From positions 401,056 to 465,055 of the forward strand of contig CANMMF010000005.1 in the NCBI GenBank assembly GCA_947498985.1: a stretch of 64,000 nt of DNA, read 5' to 3'. The stretch is from an uncultured Paracoccaceae bacterium. GTDB taxonomy: Bacteria; Pseudomonadota; Alphaproteobacteria; Rhodobacterales; Rhodobacteraceae. The notes beneath the pieces are model-generated. The model did not search any database and was not told the origin of the DNA. It worked only from the letters and a program-made list of their open reading frames with translations. Position numbers and translations under genes: made by a program. Below are positions 26,467 to 35,099 of the stretch, one piece after another (position 1 is the first letter of the stretch; every line of letters begins with the position of its first letter).

Positions 26467-27348
26467 ATGACGGGGACGGCCAAGACGATCTGCGCGCTGA
26501 CCATGGTGCATCGCGACCACTGGGCGCTGTCGCGCTGGTATGCGCATCACGCGCGGGCGCTGGGGCCGGAGAACCTGTTCATCGTGGCGCATGGCGCCGA
26601 TCCGGAGGTTGCGCGTCTCTGTCCGGAGGCGTCGATTCTCACGGTGCCGCGACGCGGGTTCGACAATTTCGACCGGGACCGCGCGCAGCTTCTGAACGGG
26701 ATCATGGCGGGGTTGCTGGCAAGCTACGACTGGGCGATCCGGACCGATGCGGACGAGCTGATCTGCTTTGATCCGGCGCGCTTCGCCTCGCTGGCGGAGG
26801 CCATTGCGGCGCAGGACGCCCCGGTGCTGACAGCGCTGGGGTTTGACCTTGTGGAACAACCACAGGATGCAGAAATGGCCGCGGCACCGGTGTTCGATCA
26901 ACGCCGTGCGGTGGGCTTTTCGGGGCATTATTCCAAGGCGGTGGCCGCGCGGCGGCCCATCGAGTTCCTGCTGCATGGCAGCAAGGTCGCGCCACGGCGC
27001 TTGCAGAGCTTTCCCTTCACCATGCCGCGCGGGCTCTATCTGGCGCATCTGAAATACGCCAACCGCGCGGCGATGCCGGCGGCCAATGCGGTGCGCATGC
27101 AGGTGGGTAATTCCGCGGGTCAGGGCCTGCCCGGCGCCGGCTGGAAAGCCGCAGAGGACGACACCGCGTGGTTTCTGGAGGATTTCGCCGCGAAGAAACA
27201 CAAACCCTGGGAGGTTGCCGAGGCGCAGGCCTATGAGACGCTGTCGACCAAGCCCAGCCGGTCCGAGAAATTCTCGGTTGTGAAGACCCGCGCGCTGAAA
27301 TTTCCGGTGCGCAGCACCCTGCCGGAGCGTTTTGCGGGGCAGGGCTAG
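26467..27348 (+). CDS. Glycosyltransferase-2-like protein
   Basis: A 293-residue soluble protein. The N-terminus ICALTMVHRDHWALSRWYAHHA resembles the nucleotide-sugar start of GT-A folds specialised for DUF4422/GT92-like proteins. WAIRTDADELICF contains a DxD-type metal motif (D94, D96), the best evidence for glycosyltransfer. The middle includes YLAHLKYANR. The substrate and acceptor are unknown. The frame opens upstream to 26413, but ATG 26467 is used because the domain starts right after it. Confidence 0.65.
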   Translation: MTGTAKTICALTMVHRDHWALSRWYAHHARALGPENLFIVAHGADPEVARLCPEASILTVPRRGFDNFDRDRAQLLNGIMAGLLASYDWAIRTDADELICFDPARFASLAEAIAAQDAPVLTALGFDLVEQPQDAEMAAAPVFDQRRAVGFSGHYSKAVAARRPIEFLLHGSKVAPRRLQSFPFTMPRGLYLAHLKYANRAAMPAANAVRMQVGNSAGQGLPGAGWKAAEDDTAWFLEDFAAKKHKPWEVAEAQAYETLSTKPSRSEKFSVVKTRALKFPVRSTLPERFAGQG

Positions 27349-27372
27349 CGCGCCCGGCAATGGGCTTTTCGG

Positions 27373-28587
27373 TCAGCCGCCGAGCGCGGCGTCGAGATTC
27401 TGATCGAGCTTTTCCAGAAAACCCATCGTGGTGAGCCAGCTCTGGTCGGGGCCCACCAGAAGCGCCAGATCCTTGGTCATGTGCCCGGCCTCCACCGTTT
27501 CGACCACCACACGCTCCAGCGTCTCGGCGAACTCCATCAGTGCGGCATTTTCATCGAGCTTGGCGCGGTGCTTCAGCCCGCCGGTCCAGGCATAGATCGA
27601 CGCGATGGAGTTGGTCGAGGTTGCCTCACCGGCCTGATGCTGGCGGTAGTGGCGGGTCACGGTGCCATGCGCGGCCTCGCTCTCGACGATCTTGCCATCG
27701 GGGGTGCGCAGCACCGAGGCCATCATGCCCAGCGACCCGAAGCCCTGCGCCACGGTGTCGGACTGCACGTCGCCATCGTAGTTCTTGCAGGCCCAGACAA
27801 AGCCGCCCGACCATTTCAGCGCGCTGGCCACCATGTCGTCGATCAGCCGGTGCTGATACTCGATGCCTTTCTCGTCGAACCCGTCCTTGAACTCGGCCTC
27901 GAACACCTCTTCGAAGATGTCCTTGAAGCGCCCGTCATAGGCCTTGAGGATGGTGTTCTTGGTCGACAGATAGACCGGCCAGCCCAGATCGAGCCCGTAA
28001 TTCAGCGACGCGCGGGCAAAATCGCGGATCGAATCGTCGAGGTTGTACATTCCCATATAGACGCCCGCGCCCGGCGCGTCATAGACCTCGCGCTCGATCA
28101 CCTCGCCATCATCGCCTTGCCATTTCATCGTGAGCTTGCCCTTGCCGGGAAAGCGGAAATCGGTGGCCTTGTACTGATCGCCAAACGCGTGCCGCCCGAC
28201 CACGATGGGCTGCGTCCAGCCCGGCACCAGCCGCGGCACGTTGCGGCAGAGGATCGGCTGGCGGAACACCACGCCGCCCAGGATGTTGCGGATCGTGCCA
28301 TTGGGGCTGCGCCACATCTCTTTCAGGCCGAACTCCTCGACGCGGCCTTCATCCGGTGTGATCGTGGCGCATTTCACCGCCACCCCGACCTCCAGCGTCT
28401 TTTCCGCCGCCTCGATGGTGACCTTGTCTTCGGTGCGGTCGCGCTCCTCGATGCCGAGATCGTAATAGAGCAGGTCGATATCGAGATAGGGCAGGATCAG
28501 CTTTTGCTTGATGAAATCCCATATGATGCGGGTCATCTCGTCTCCGTCCATCTCGACAATCGGATTGTCGACCTTGATCTTGGCCAT
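27373..28587 (-). CDS. icd: Isocitrate dehydrogenase (NADP+)
   Basis: A 404-residue decarboxylating dehydrogenase of the eukaryote-like homodimeric NADP type, making 2-oxoglutarate in the TCA cycle. The start [20 protein letters not shown] is diagnostic. It also has [12 protein letters not shown] (substrate Ser/Asn), [31 protein letters not shown] (metal Asp) and [14 protein letters not shown] (NADP-binding). AAAGGAG precedes the start. It is monocistronic by appearance. Confidence 0.96.
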   Translation of the reverse strand: MAKIKVDNPIVEMDGDEMTRIIWDFIKQKLILPYLDIDLLYYDLGIEERDRTEDKVTIEAAEKTLEVGVAVKCATITPDEGRVEEFGLKEMWRSPNGTIRNILGGVVFRQPILCRNVPRLVPGWTQPIVVGRHAFGDQYKATDFRFPGKGKLTMKWQGDDGEVIEREVYDAPGAGVYMGMYNLDDSIRDFARASLNYGLDLGWPVYLSTKNTILKAYDGRFKDIFEEVFEAEFKDGFDEKGIEYQHRLIDDMVASALKWSGGFVWACKNYDGDVQSDTVAQGFGSLGMMASVLRTPDGKIVESEAAHGTVTRHYRQHQAGEATSTNSIASIYAWTGGLKHRAKLDENAALMEFAETLERVVVETVEAGHMTKDLALLVGPDQSWLTTMGFLEKLDQNLDAALGG

Positions 28588-28695
28588 GGCGGGCTCCTTT
28601 CGGGGTCTGGCGTGTCGGGTTGCAGGCAGCTTGATGGAAAATGCCGCGCTGCAACAGGGCTAATCCGCGGAGCAGCGCGGCGGGGTCCCGCGACG

Positions 28696-29907
28696 TCAGG
28701 CCAGAAGCCGCGCTTCGGCCCGGCCCATGGCGCGCATCAGCAGGAAGGCGAGGCTTGCCAGCGCGAAGATGCCGAAGGCCAGCGACAGCGGGGTGCCGTC
28801 GAAGGTCAGCCCGATGGGCACCGCAATCGCCACCGCGGCGATGGTGGCGACACCGCCGATGACCGACGCGGCCAGACCCGCGATATGGCCCATCGGCTCC
28901 ATCGCGATGGCGTTGAGATTGCCGATGGTCATCCCGGCCTGAAAGAACAGCGACAATTGCCAGAAGACAAACAGCGCGAACAGCGGCGTGCCGGAAAGCC
29001 CGCCCACCAGCGCCGCCAGCATCGCCGCACTGATGGCGACCTGCGCCAGCAACATGCCGCTGACCAGCCGCCGCATGCCCAGCCGCATGACCAGCGCCGC
29101 GTTGATCAGCGAGGACGAGGCCGACACGATGGCCACCGCGCCGAACCACAGATGAAAGCTGTGCGCGCGGTCAAAGGTGATCTCGTAGATCGGCTGCACG
29201 GTCGAGATGATCGCAAAAAGCATGCCGAAGGACAGCGCCTGCACCGCGATGCTGAGGCGCACGACCGGGTGCTGAATCATCTCCTGCAGCGCCTCCCATA
29301 TCGCGGCGATGCGGAACGGGCGCCGGTCCTCCACGGCCAGCGTCTCGGGCAGGCGCAGCCAGAGCCAGGCGGAGCCGATGGCGGAAAAGAGCACAAAGGC
29401 CCAGAAGATCGACTGCCACCCGGCCAGCGCGATCAGGCCCGCGCCAAGCGACGGCGCGATGGCGGGCACTGTGGTGAAGACGATCATCACAAAGGACATG
29501 ATCCGCGCCATGCCGCGCCCGGCATAGAGATCGCGGATGATCGCCAGCGCGACAACCCGCGGTCCGGCAGCGCCCAGACCCTGCACAAACCGCGCGGCCA
29601 GCAGCGCCTCGAGCGTCTCGGCCCGGGCGGCGATGAGCGCGCTGATCATGTAGAGCCCGGTGCCGGTCAGGATCACCGGCTTGCGCCCGAACCTGTCGGA
29701 GAGCGGCCCGGTGAACAGCGTGCCCAGCCCCATGCCCAGCACAAAGCTGGTCACCACCAGCTGCGCGCGGTTCGGGGCCTCGGGCGAAAACGCCGCGGCG
29801 AATTCCGGAAGCGCGGGCAGCATCGCGTCGATGGAAAAGGCGATGGTCGAAAAGAGCATCGCCATCAAGGCGATGAATTCGACCTGACCGGGGTGTCGGG
29901 GTGACAT
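28696..29907 (-). CDS. Bcr/CflA-type MFS drug exporter
   Basis: A 403-residue, 12-TM inner-membrane antiporter. LSDRFGRKPVILTG, between TM2 and TM3, is the MFS motif A. GLGAAGPRVVALAIIRDLY is the antiporter motif near TM4-5. The Bcr/CflA subfamily (H+-drug antiport) is supported by the FSIDAMLPALPEFA first helix. ATG 29907 is preferred, with AGAGG upstream. Substrates are unknown. Confidence 0.88.
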   Translation of the reverse strand: MSPRHPGQVEFIALMAMLFSTIAFSIDAMLPALPEFAAAFSPEAPNRAQLVVTSFVLGMGLGTLFTGPLSDRFGRKPVILTGTGLYMISALIAARAETLEALLAARFVQGLGAAGPRVVALAIIRDLYAGRGMARIMSFVMIVFTTVPAIAPSLGAGLIALAGWQSIFWAFVLFSAIGSAWLWLRLPETLAVEDRRPFRIAAIWEALQEMIQHPVVRLSIAVQALSFGMLFAIISTVQPIYEITFDRAHSFHLWFGAVAIVSASSSLINAALVMRLGMRRLVSGMLLAQVAISAAMLAALVGGLSGTPLFALFVFWQLSLFFQAGMTIGNLNAIAMEPMGHIAGLAASVIGGVATIAAVAIAVPIGLTFDGTPLSLAFGIFALASLAFLLMRAMGRAEARLLA

Positions 29908-29982
29908 GGGAAACCTCTGAGATTCCCTGCGTGGTAGCACCGCGGGCGCGCCCTGAACAGAGGCCGCGTCGCCCGCCGGGGC

Positions 29983-30354
29983 TCAGCCCCTGTCGCGCGG
30001 AGGACCGTCCGGCGGCAGATCGGGTTCGTCATCCTCGTTGGCAGGTCTGCCGCGGTGGATCTGGGCGATCAGCCATTCGGTGTGTTCCTGCCGCTTGCGC
30101 ATGGCAAACTGGCCAAACTGCTGGATCGCGACGGCGAAGATCCCCAGACCCACCAGGATGAAGAGCGTCGTGCCGATCTTGCCCGCCGCGGTGGCGGGCA
30201 CCAGCTGGCCGTAGCCCACGGTGGAGAGCGTCACCACCGTAAAGAAATACGCATCAAGCCAGGACCAGCCTTCGACATAACGAAAGAACACCGTGCCCGC
30301 GCCGATGATCGCGACAAGGGTCAGCAGCAGCGTCGCGACACGCAGCCGGGTCAT
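29983..30354 (-). CDS. Two-TM potassium channel
   Basis: A 123-residue ion channel with TM1 (about 5-24), a pore loop with selectivity filter TVGYG (45-49), TM2 (about 60-80) and a short charged tail. A KcsA-like tetramer is expected. There is no RCK domain, so gating ligand is unknown. The ATG overlaps the stop of the DsbA-family gene upstream by four bases (ATGA), so the two are translated together. The role of that link is unclear. Confidence 0.9.
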   Translation of the reverse strand: MTRLRVATLLLTLVAIIGAGTVFFRYVEGWSWLDAYFFTVVTLSTVGYGQLVPATAAGKIGTTLFILVGLGIFAVAIQQFGQFAMRKRQEHTEWLIAQIHRGRPANEDDEPDLPPDGPPRDRG

Positions 30355-30995
30355 GAGGCAGAGGCGACGCCCGACCGGAGCTCTTCGATGACCTTGCCCC
30401 AAAGCTCGGGCGGCTGCGCGCCCGGCACCGCGTGTTTGCCCGCGACGATGAAGGTGGGGACTGAATTGATGCCCATGCCGCGGGCCGCGGCGTCGCGCTC
30501 GACAATCTCGCGGCGGTCCTCTTCGGTGGCCAGCAGGCGCAGCACCAGCGCGGCGTCGATGCCGCAGCCATCGGCGATATCTGCCAGCACTTCGGCATCG
30601 CCAATGTCGCGCCCGTCGACAAAATAGGCCTCGAAGAGCTTCGAGACCACGGCGATCTGCACACCTTCGGCCTCGGCCCAGTGAATGAGCCGATGCGCGT
30701 CCACAGTGGAGGGTGTGGTCTTGATCGCATCGAGATTGAGCGTCAGACCGGCGGCCCTGGCGTGCTCCTCGACCGGCAGGTAGGCCTGCACCGCGCCGTC
30801 CTTGCCGCCGAACTTCTGCTCCAGATACTGCCTGCGATCGATGCCCTCGCGCGGCATGTCGGGGTTGAGCATGAAGGGCAGCCAGCGGATCTGGAACGGA
30901 TGGTCGGGATGCTCGGTCAGCGCGCGGTCCAGATGCGCCTTGCCGATATAGCACCAAGGGCAGATCGGATCGGAGAAAATGTCGAGCTGGATCAT
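30351..30995 (-). CDS. DsbA-family (FrnE-like) thiol oxidoreductase
   Basis: A 214-residue cytoplasmic thioredoxin-fold protein without a signal peptide. The redox motif is CPWC (12-15), with the cis-proline loop SVPTF (P180). It belongs to the DsbA/FrnE and 2-hydroxychromene-2-carboxylate isomerase superfamily. The CxxC argues for disulfide chemistry rather than isomerase activity. The 3' end overlaps the K+ channel start by four bases. Confidence 0.88.
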   Translation of the reverse strand: MIQLDIFSDPICPWCYIGKAHLDRALTEHPDHPFQIRWLPFMLNPDMPREGIDRRQYLEQKFGGKDGAVQAYLPVEEHARAAGLTLNLDAIKTTPSTVDAHRLIHWAEAEGVQIAVVSKLFEAYFVDGRDIGDAEVLADIADGCGIDAALVLRLLATEEDRREIVERDAAARGMGINSVPTFIVAGKHAVPGAQPPELWGKVIEELRSGVASAS

Positions 30996-31183
30996 GGTCG
31001 TCCTTTCGGGTTTGCCGGGCTTTTAACAAACCTGCGCGGGGATTGCGACCACCGGTTCGCGGGGCTCTGCGCGCATGGGCGCGCGGGGGAATTGGTTTGA
31101 TTTGCCGGGTCCGGACTTGGGGCGGGCAGCTTTGGTTGTGGCGTGCGGGGCGCCGCCGGCGGGCTTTTGAGGAGAGGATCGGG

Positions 31184-32713
31184 TCAGGCGGCGCCGCTGT
31201 CCCGCGCCAGGGGCTGTTCTTTCAGCTTTTGGCGTTGCAGCTTGCCGTTGGGGTTGCGCGGCAGCGCGTCGAGATGCACCCAGAGCCGCGGCTGCTTGTA
31301 GCGCGCGAGACGTCTGGCGGCCGCCTCGGCCAGCGCTGCCTCATCGAGCGGGGCGGGGCCGGTGTAGAACGCGGCGATCACCCGCACATCGGGTTTCAGC
31401 GCCACATCCGTGACCGCAAGCTCGGTGACGCCCGCAAGCCCCGCCAGCGCCGCCTCGACCTCGAGCGGTGAGACCCGGTAGCCGCCCGCGTTCATCATGT
31501 CGTCGCCGCGCCCCAGATAGGTGATCTGCCCGTCCGCCTGCATCACCGCGCGGTCGCCGGTGAGAAACCAGTCGCCGTGGAACTTCGCCGCCGTGGCCTC
31601 AAGGGCGCCGATATAGCCCAGCATCAGCCCCGGATCGGAGCGGTGCACCGCGATCACGCCTTCTTCGCCCAGCGGCACCGGCGCGCCGTCATCGCCCAGA
31701 AGCGCCACGTGGCGGCCCGGTTGCGGGCGCCCGAGGCTGGTGGGCTCGGCACTGCGGCCGGGCGCGGCGGAGATGAAGGTGGAGCATTCCGACATGCCGA
31801 AGGCCTCGTAGACCGGGGTGCCCGTGGCCTCCTGCCAGGCGGCGCGCAAAGCGGGCGAGAGCTTTTCGCCCGCGGCCAGCCCGTGCCGCAGTTTCGGCAG
31901 GGCGGGCAGCGGCGTTTTCAGCATCTGGCGGAAGACCCCGGGGGCGGCGGCAAAAAGCGTGGCATCGTTGCGCCTCATCAAAAGGCCCAGCTGCCCGGGT
32001 TCGGTGCCCGCGCGCGGGATCAGCGCCGTGGCGCCCCGGGTCCAGGGGTCCATCAGCCCGGTGCCCAGCGTATAGGTCCAGTTGAACGCGCCCGCATGCA
32101 GCAGCCGGTCGTCTCGGCCCAGCCCGTACCAGCCCTGCATCATCATCTGCCGCGCCCAGATCGCGCGATGCGCATGGCCCACCGCGCGCGGCGTGCCGGA
32201 GGTGCCGGAGGTATAGACGATATAGGCCAGACGCTCGGGATCATCCATCGCGTAAGGGGCGGGCGGCAGATCGTGCCAGCGCTCGTAGGTTTCGGGCCCG
32301 ATGACCGGCAGATCCGTTGCGGGGCAGGAGACGCCCGCGCCGCGCAGGACTGCTTTGGGCGACAGATGCGCGATCATGCCGGAGACCTCGCGCCCGGTCA
32401 GTTGCGAGGAGGTCGGCACCGGCACGATCCCCGCCGCGATGGCCCCCAGATAGGCGATCGGGAAATCCACATCATTGCCGAGCCGCATGAGCAGGATGTC
32501 CCCCGGCGCAAGCCCTGCCTGCAGGAGACCCGTCGCGGTGCCGCGCACCGCCTGGATCAGGCGGGCATAGGACCAGCGCTGCGCGCCGGTGGGTCCGAGC
32601 ACCGCAAGGGCGATCTTGTCGGGGGTGGTTTTTCCGGCGTCCAGCACATGGGCGGCCAGGTTGAACGGCGCGGGGCAGGGCGCGGGCGCGCCTTGATGAA
32701 AGATCGACAGCAT
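31184..32713 (-). CDS. AMP-forming acyl/aryl-CoA synthetase
   Basis: A 509-residue ANL-superfamily enzyme. It activates a carboxylic acid to acyl-AMP, then to the CoA thioester. AMP-binding motif: IVYTSGTSGTPRAVGHAH. YEAFGMSECSTF is the A5-type motif. TGDRAVMQADGQITYLGRGDDM and the catalytic Lys of PRNPNGKLQR (near the end) complete the core. It looks closest to benzoate-CoA-ligase-type or medium-chain enzymes, but the substrate cannot be fixed. ATG 32713 is used. It is divergent from the XRE-cupin regulator, which may control it and perhaps the liv transporter. Confidence 0.88.
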   Translation of the reverse strand: MLSIFHQGAPAPCPAPFNLAAHVLDAGKTTPDKIALAVLGPTGAQRWSYARLIQAVRGTATGLLQAGLAPGDILLMRLGNDVDFPIAYLGAIAAGIVPVPTSSQLTGREVSGMIAHLSPKAVLRGAGVSCPATDLPVIGPETYERWHDLPPAPYAMDDPERLAYIVYTSGTSGTPRAVGHAHRAIWARQMMMQGWYGLGRDDRLLHAGAFNWTYTLGTGLMDPWTRGATALIPRAGTEPGQLGLLMRRNDATLFAAAPGVFRQMLKTPLPALPKLRHGLAAGEKLSPALRAAWQEATGTPVYEAFGMSECSTFISAAPGRSAEPTSLGRPQPGRHVALLGDDGAPVPLGEEGVIAVHRSDPGLMLGYIGALEATAAKFHGDWFLTGDRAVMQADGQITYLGRGDDMMNAGGYRVSPLEVEAALAGLAGVTELAVTDVALKPDVRVIAAFYTGPAPLDEAALAEAAARRLARYKQPRLWVHLDALPRNPNGKLQRQKLKEQPLARDSGAA

Positions 32714-32821
32714 GGCGCCTTGGGTACGCAAAGCCGCGCGGGCCTTCAAGAGGCGCGCATGCGGCAGCTGAGACGGGCGCGCGCTTGCGGCGCCCGGGGC
32801 GCGCGCCTATAGCATGGGGGC

Positions 32822-33442
32822 ATGACACGTGATCCCAAATCCATCATCCGCATCGCCCGCGAAACCGGCGAAGAGGGGCCGGTCGATCCGGTTGATCTGG
32901 GCGCCCGGGTGCGCGCGCTGCGCAAGGCGCGGGACTGGACGTTGGAACAGGCGGCTCGGCAGGCGGGGCTGGCCCGTTCGACCCTGTCGAAGATCGAGAA
33001 CGGGCAGATGTCGCCCACTTATGACGCACTGAAGAAGCTGGCCGTGGGGCTGGAGATCTCGGTGCCGCAGCTTTTCACGCCGCCGCAGGACGAGCGGGTG
33101 ACCGGGCGGATGGCGGTCACACGCTCGGATGAGGGGCAGCACCATGCCACCGCCACCTATGAGCACGATCTGCTGGCCGAGAGCCTGACGCGCAAGAAGA
33201 TGCTGCCTTACCGCGCGCGGGTGCGGGCGCGCAAAATGGAGGAGTTCGACGGCTGGGTGCGCCATGACGGCGAGGAGTTTCTCTACGTGCTGACCGGGGT
33301 GGTGCGGCTGTTCACGGAGTTTTACGAGCCCATCGAGCTGCGCCGCGGCGACAGCGCCTATTACGACGCCACGATGGGGCATAATGTGATTTCGGTCAGC
33401 CAGGAGGATGCGACGATCCTGTGGGTGACGTCGCTGGGCTGA
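32822..33442 (+). CDS. XRE-family regulator with C-terminal cupin domain
   Basis: A 206-residue transcription factor. The N-terminal HTH (about 27-83: RVRALRKARDWTLEQAARQ, then LARSTLSKIENGQMSP) is an XRE DNA-binding domain. The C-terminal half (about 110-205) is a single cupin beta-barrel, with GEEFLYVLTGVVRLF and an H in TMGHNVISVS, a ligand-sensing domain. Family members regulate polyamine, sugar or acid catabolism. It is divergent from the CoA synthetase, a usual arrangement for a local regulator. Confidence 0.88.
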   Translation: MTRDPKSIIRIARETGEEGPVDPVDLGARVRALRKARDWTLEQAARQAGLARSTLSKIENGQMSPTYDALKKLAVGLEISVPQLFTPPQDERVTGRMAVTRSDEGQHHATATYEHDLLAESLTRKKMLPYRARVRARKMEEFDGWVRHDGEEFLYVLTGVVRLFTEFYEPIELRRGDSAYYDATMGHNVISVSQEDATILWVTSLG

Positions 33443-33505
33443 GCGGTGCGGATCTTGCGGTGCGGATCTTGCGGGGCAGGTCGTGCGGGGGCGGGGCTTG
33501 TCGGG

Positions 33506-33586
33506 CCCTTGCGTGCCCGCCGCGCGGGAGAGCCCTTGCGTGCCCGCCGCGCGGGAGAGCCCTTGCGTGCCCGCCGCGCGGGAGGG
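33506..33586. repeat. Three 27-bp tandem repeats
   Basis: Units 33506-33532, 33533-33559 and 33560-33586 start CCCTTGCGTGCCCGCC and contain the small palindrome CCCGC/GCGGG. The first two are identical; the third differs near its last bases. Just upstream GCGGTGCGGATCTT occurs twice head to tail (33443-33470). Confidence 0.85.
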
Positions 33587-33629
33587 ATTGGTTGGCGTCT
33601 CCGGCTTCAGGACTCACCAAAGCAAAGCG

Positions 33630-33783
33630 TCGGAGCCTTCCCTCCCCTCGGTCCCTGCCTGACAGGGACAGTCCTTCGCGACAAGCACAATAGCCGTTTC
33701 CCGCAAGCGGGATCCCTCGGCGATTGTGCTTGTCCCGAACGCCTCTCCCTGTCTGCCCTGGCCCAAGGTGAGGGACGGCTCCG
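33630..33783. repeat. Long imperfect inverted repeat (about 75-base arms)
   Basis: The left arm (33630-33704) and the reverse complement of the right arm (33707-33783) align over nearly their full length. Shared blocks include TCGGAGCC, TCCCTC, GACAGGGA and GACAAGCACAAT. The centre is CCCGC-AA-GCGGG. It lies between two convergent genes and ends 23 bases before the livM stop. Confidence 0.75.
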
Positions 33784-33806
33784 AAGCAAGGCTTCTCCGG
33801 GCGGGG

Positions 33807-35099
33807 TCAGCGTTCCGGCAGCAATCCGCGCGGCGAGAAGCGCAGTACCACCAGCAGCAGCACACCCATCGTGAGCAGCCGCAGATGTTGCGCGCTGTCG
33901 ATCAGATGCGCCTTGAGCCAGTTGCCATCCGCCATGCCCGCAGTGAGCAGGGACATCAGACCCTGGGCCATCGGCTCCACCTGCACCCAGAAGAACCAGA
34001 TCAGGAAGCCGCCCAGCACCGCGCCGAGATTGTTGCCAGAGCCGCCGACAATGACCATCACCCAGATCAGAAACGTGTAGCGCAGCGGCTGGTAGGTGCC
34101 CGGGGTGAGCTGGCCATCCAGCGTCGTCATCATCGCCCCCGCGATGCCGCAGATCGCCGAGCCCAGAACAAACACCTGCAGATGCCGCGCGGTCACGTTC
34201 TTGCCCATCGCGCGGGCCGCGGTTTCATTGTCGCGAATGGCGCGCATCATCCGCCCCCAAGGCGATTTCAGCGCCAGCTGCGCCAGCACCAGCAGCACGA
34301 TCAGCACCAGCGCAAAGAGCGCCGAATAGCCAAGTTTTACCGCCAGTGTCGAGGCGGTGGTCACATCCGTGCCCCAGCCCGCGGCGCGTTCTATGAAGGC
34401 CGGATCCTGCTGCAGGTCGATCTCGTAGGGAACCGGGCGCGGCAGGCCGATCACGTTCTTCACGCCGCGCGCCATCCAGTCCTCGTTCTTGAGAACCGCG
34501 ATCACGATCTCGGCGATGCCCAGCGTCGCAATCGCCAGGTAGTCGGAGCGCAGGCCCAGCGCGGTCTTGCCGATCACCCAGGCCGCCCCGGCCGCCAGCA
34601 ACCCGCCCACGGGCCAGGACAAGAGCACCGGCAGGCCCAGCCCGCCCAGATAGCCGGTGGAGGAAGGATCGACCGCCTCGATCGCCTCCACACCGGGATC
34701 GAGCACCGCGCGGTAGAGGAAAAAGAGCCCCGCCAGCAGCGCCGCCACCGCCCAGCCGCGCCGTGTCCGCCGATAGAGCACCACCGCACCGGCAATCCCC
34801 GCCGCCCCCAGCAGCAAGGCGCCGATCACGCGCAGCCCGCCCGCCGACCAGGCCTCTGCCACCGGCGGCATGGAGGTCAGCACCACCGCGATGCCTCCCA
34901 GGGCCACAAAGCCCATGATACCGACATTGAAGAGCCCCGCGATCCCCCATTGCAGGTTCACGCCCAACGCCATCACCGCGCTCACCAGCCCCATGTTGAG
35001 GATCAAAAGCGCCGTGTTCCAGCTTTGCAGAAAGCCGGTGCCGAGGATCAGCAGGCAGACGAGGGCGAAGAGCCCCATGGTGCGCAGGCTCTGGCTCAT
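33807..35099 (-). CDS. livM: Branched-chain amino acid-type ABC transporter permease LivM
   Basis: A 430-residue inner-membrane permease of the HAAT (branched-chain/amide) family. Core blocks are GVNLQWGIAGLFNVGIMGF and the EAA-like LRSDYLAIATLGIAEI...RAIRDNETAARAMGKN. It is about 100 residues longer than the usual LivM. The extra part (about 80-170) has additional hydrophobic segments and an RRTRRGW loop between the first and second core parts. Its start overlaps the livH stop by four bases. The substrate is unknown. Confidence 0.9.
   Translation of the reverse strand: MSQSLRTMGLFALVCLLILGTGFLQSWNTALLILNMGLVSAVMALGVNLQWGIAGLFNVGIMGFVALGGIAVVLTSMPPVAEAWSAGGLRVIGALLLGAAGIAGAVVLYRRTRRGWAVAALLAGLFFLYRAVLDPGVEAIEAVDPSSTGYLGGLGLPVLLSWPVGGLLAAGAAWVIGKTALGLRSDYLAIATLGIAEIVIAVLKNEDWMARGVKNVIGLPRPVPYEIDLQQDPAFIERAAGWGTDVTTASTLAVKLGYSALFALVLIVLLVLAQLALKSPWGRMMRAIRDNETAARAMGKNVTARHLQVFVLGSAICGIAGAMMTTLDGQLTPGTYQPLRYTFLIWVMVIVGGSGNNLGAVLGGFLIWFFWVQVEPMAQGLMSLLTAGMADGNWLKAHLIDSAQHLRLLTMGVLLLVVLRFSPRGLLPER

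Larger units (their letters stand above)
33443..33806. other. Repeat-filled gap between the regulator and livM (364 bases)
   Basis: No gene is supported. The space holds two 14-bp direct repeats (33443-33470), three 27-bp tandem repeats (33506-33586) and a long imperfect inverted repeat (33630-33783). The open frames that cross it reflect the repeat unit being a multiple of three. Confidence 0.6.

Noticed and set aside
27481..29904. Open frame of about 800 codons on the plus strand
   Set aside because: Antisense to icd and the MFS gene; spans two confirmed genes and is rich in His, Arg and Gln.
33506..33586. Possible short CRISPR-like array
   Set aside because: The three 27-bp units are directly adjacent with no spacers, and no cas genes are nearby.
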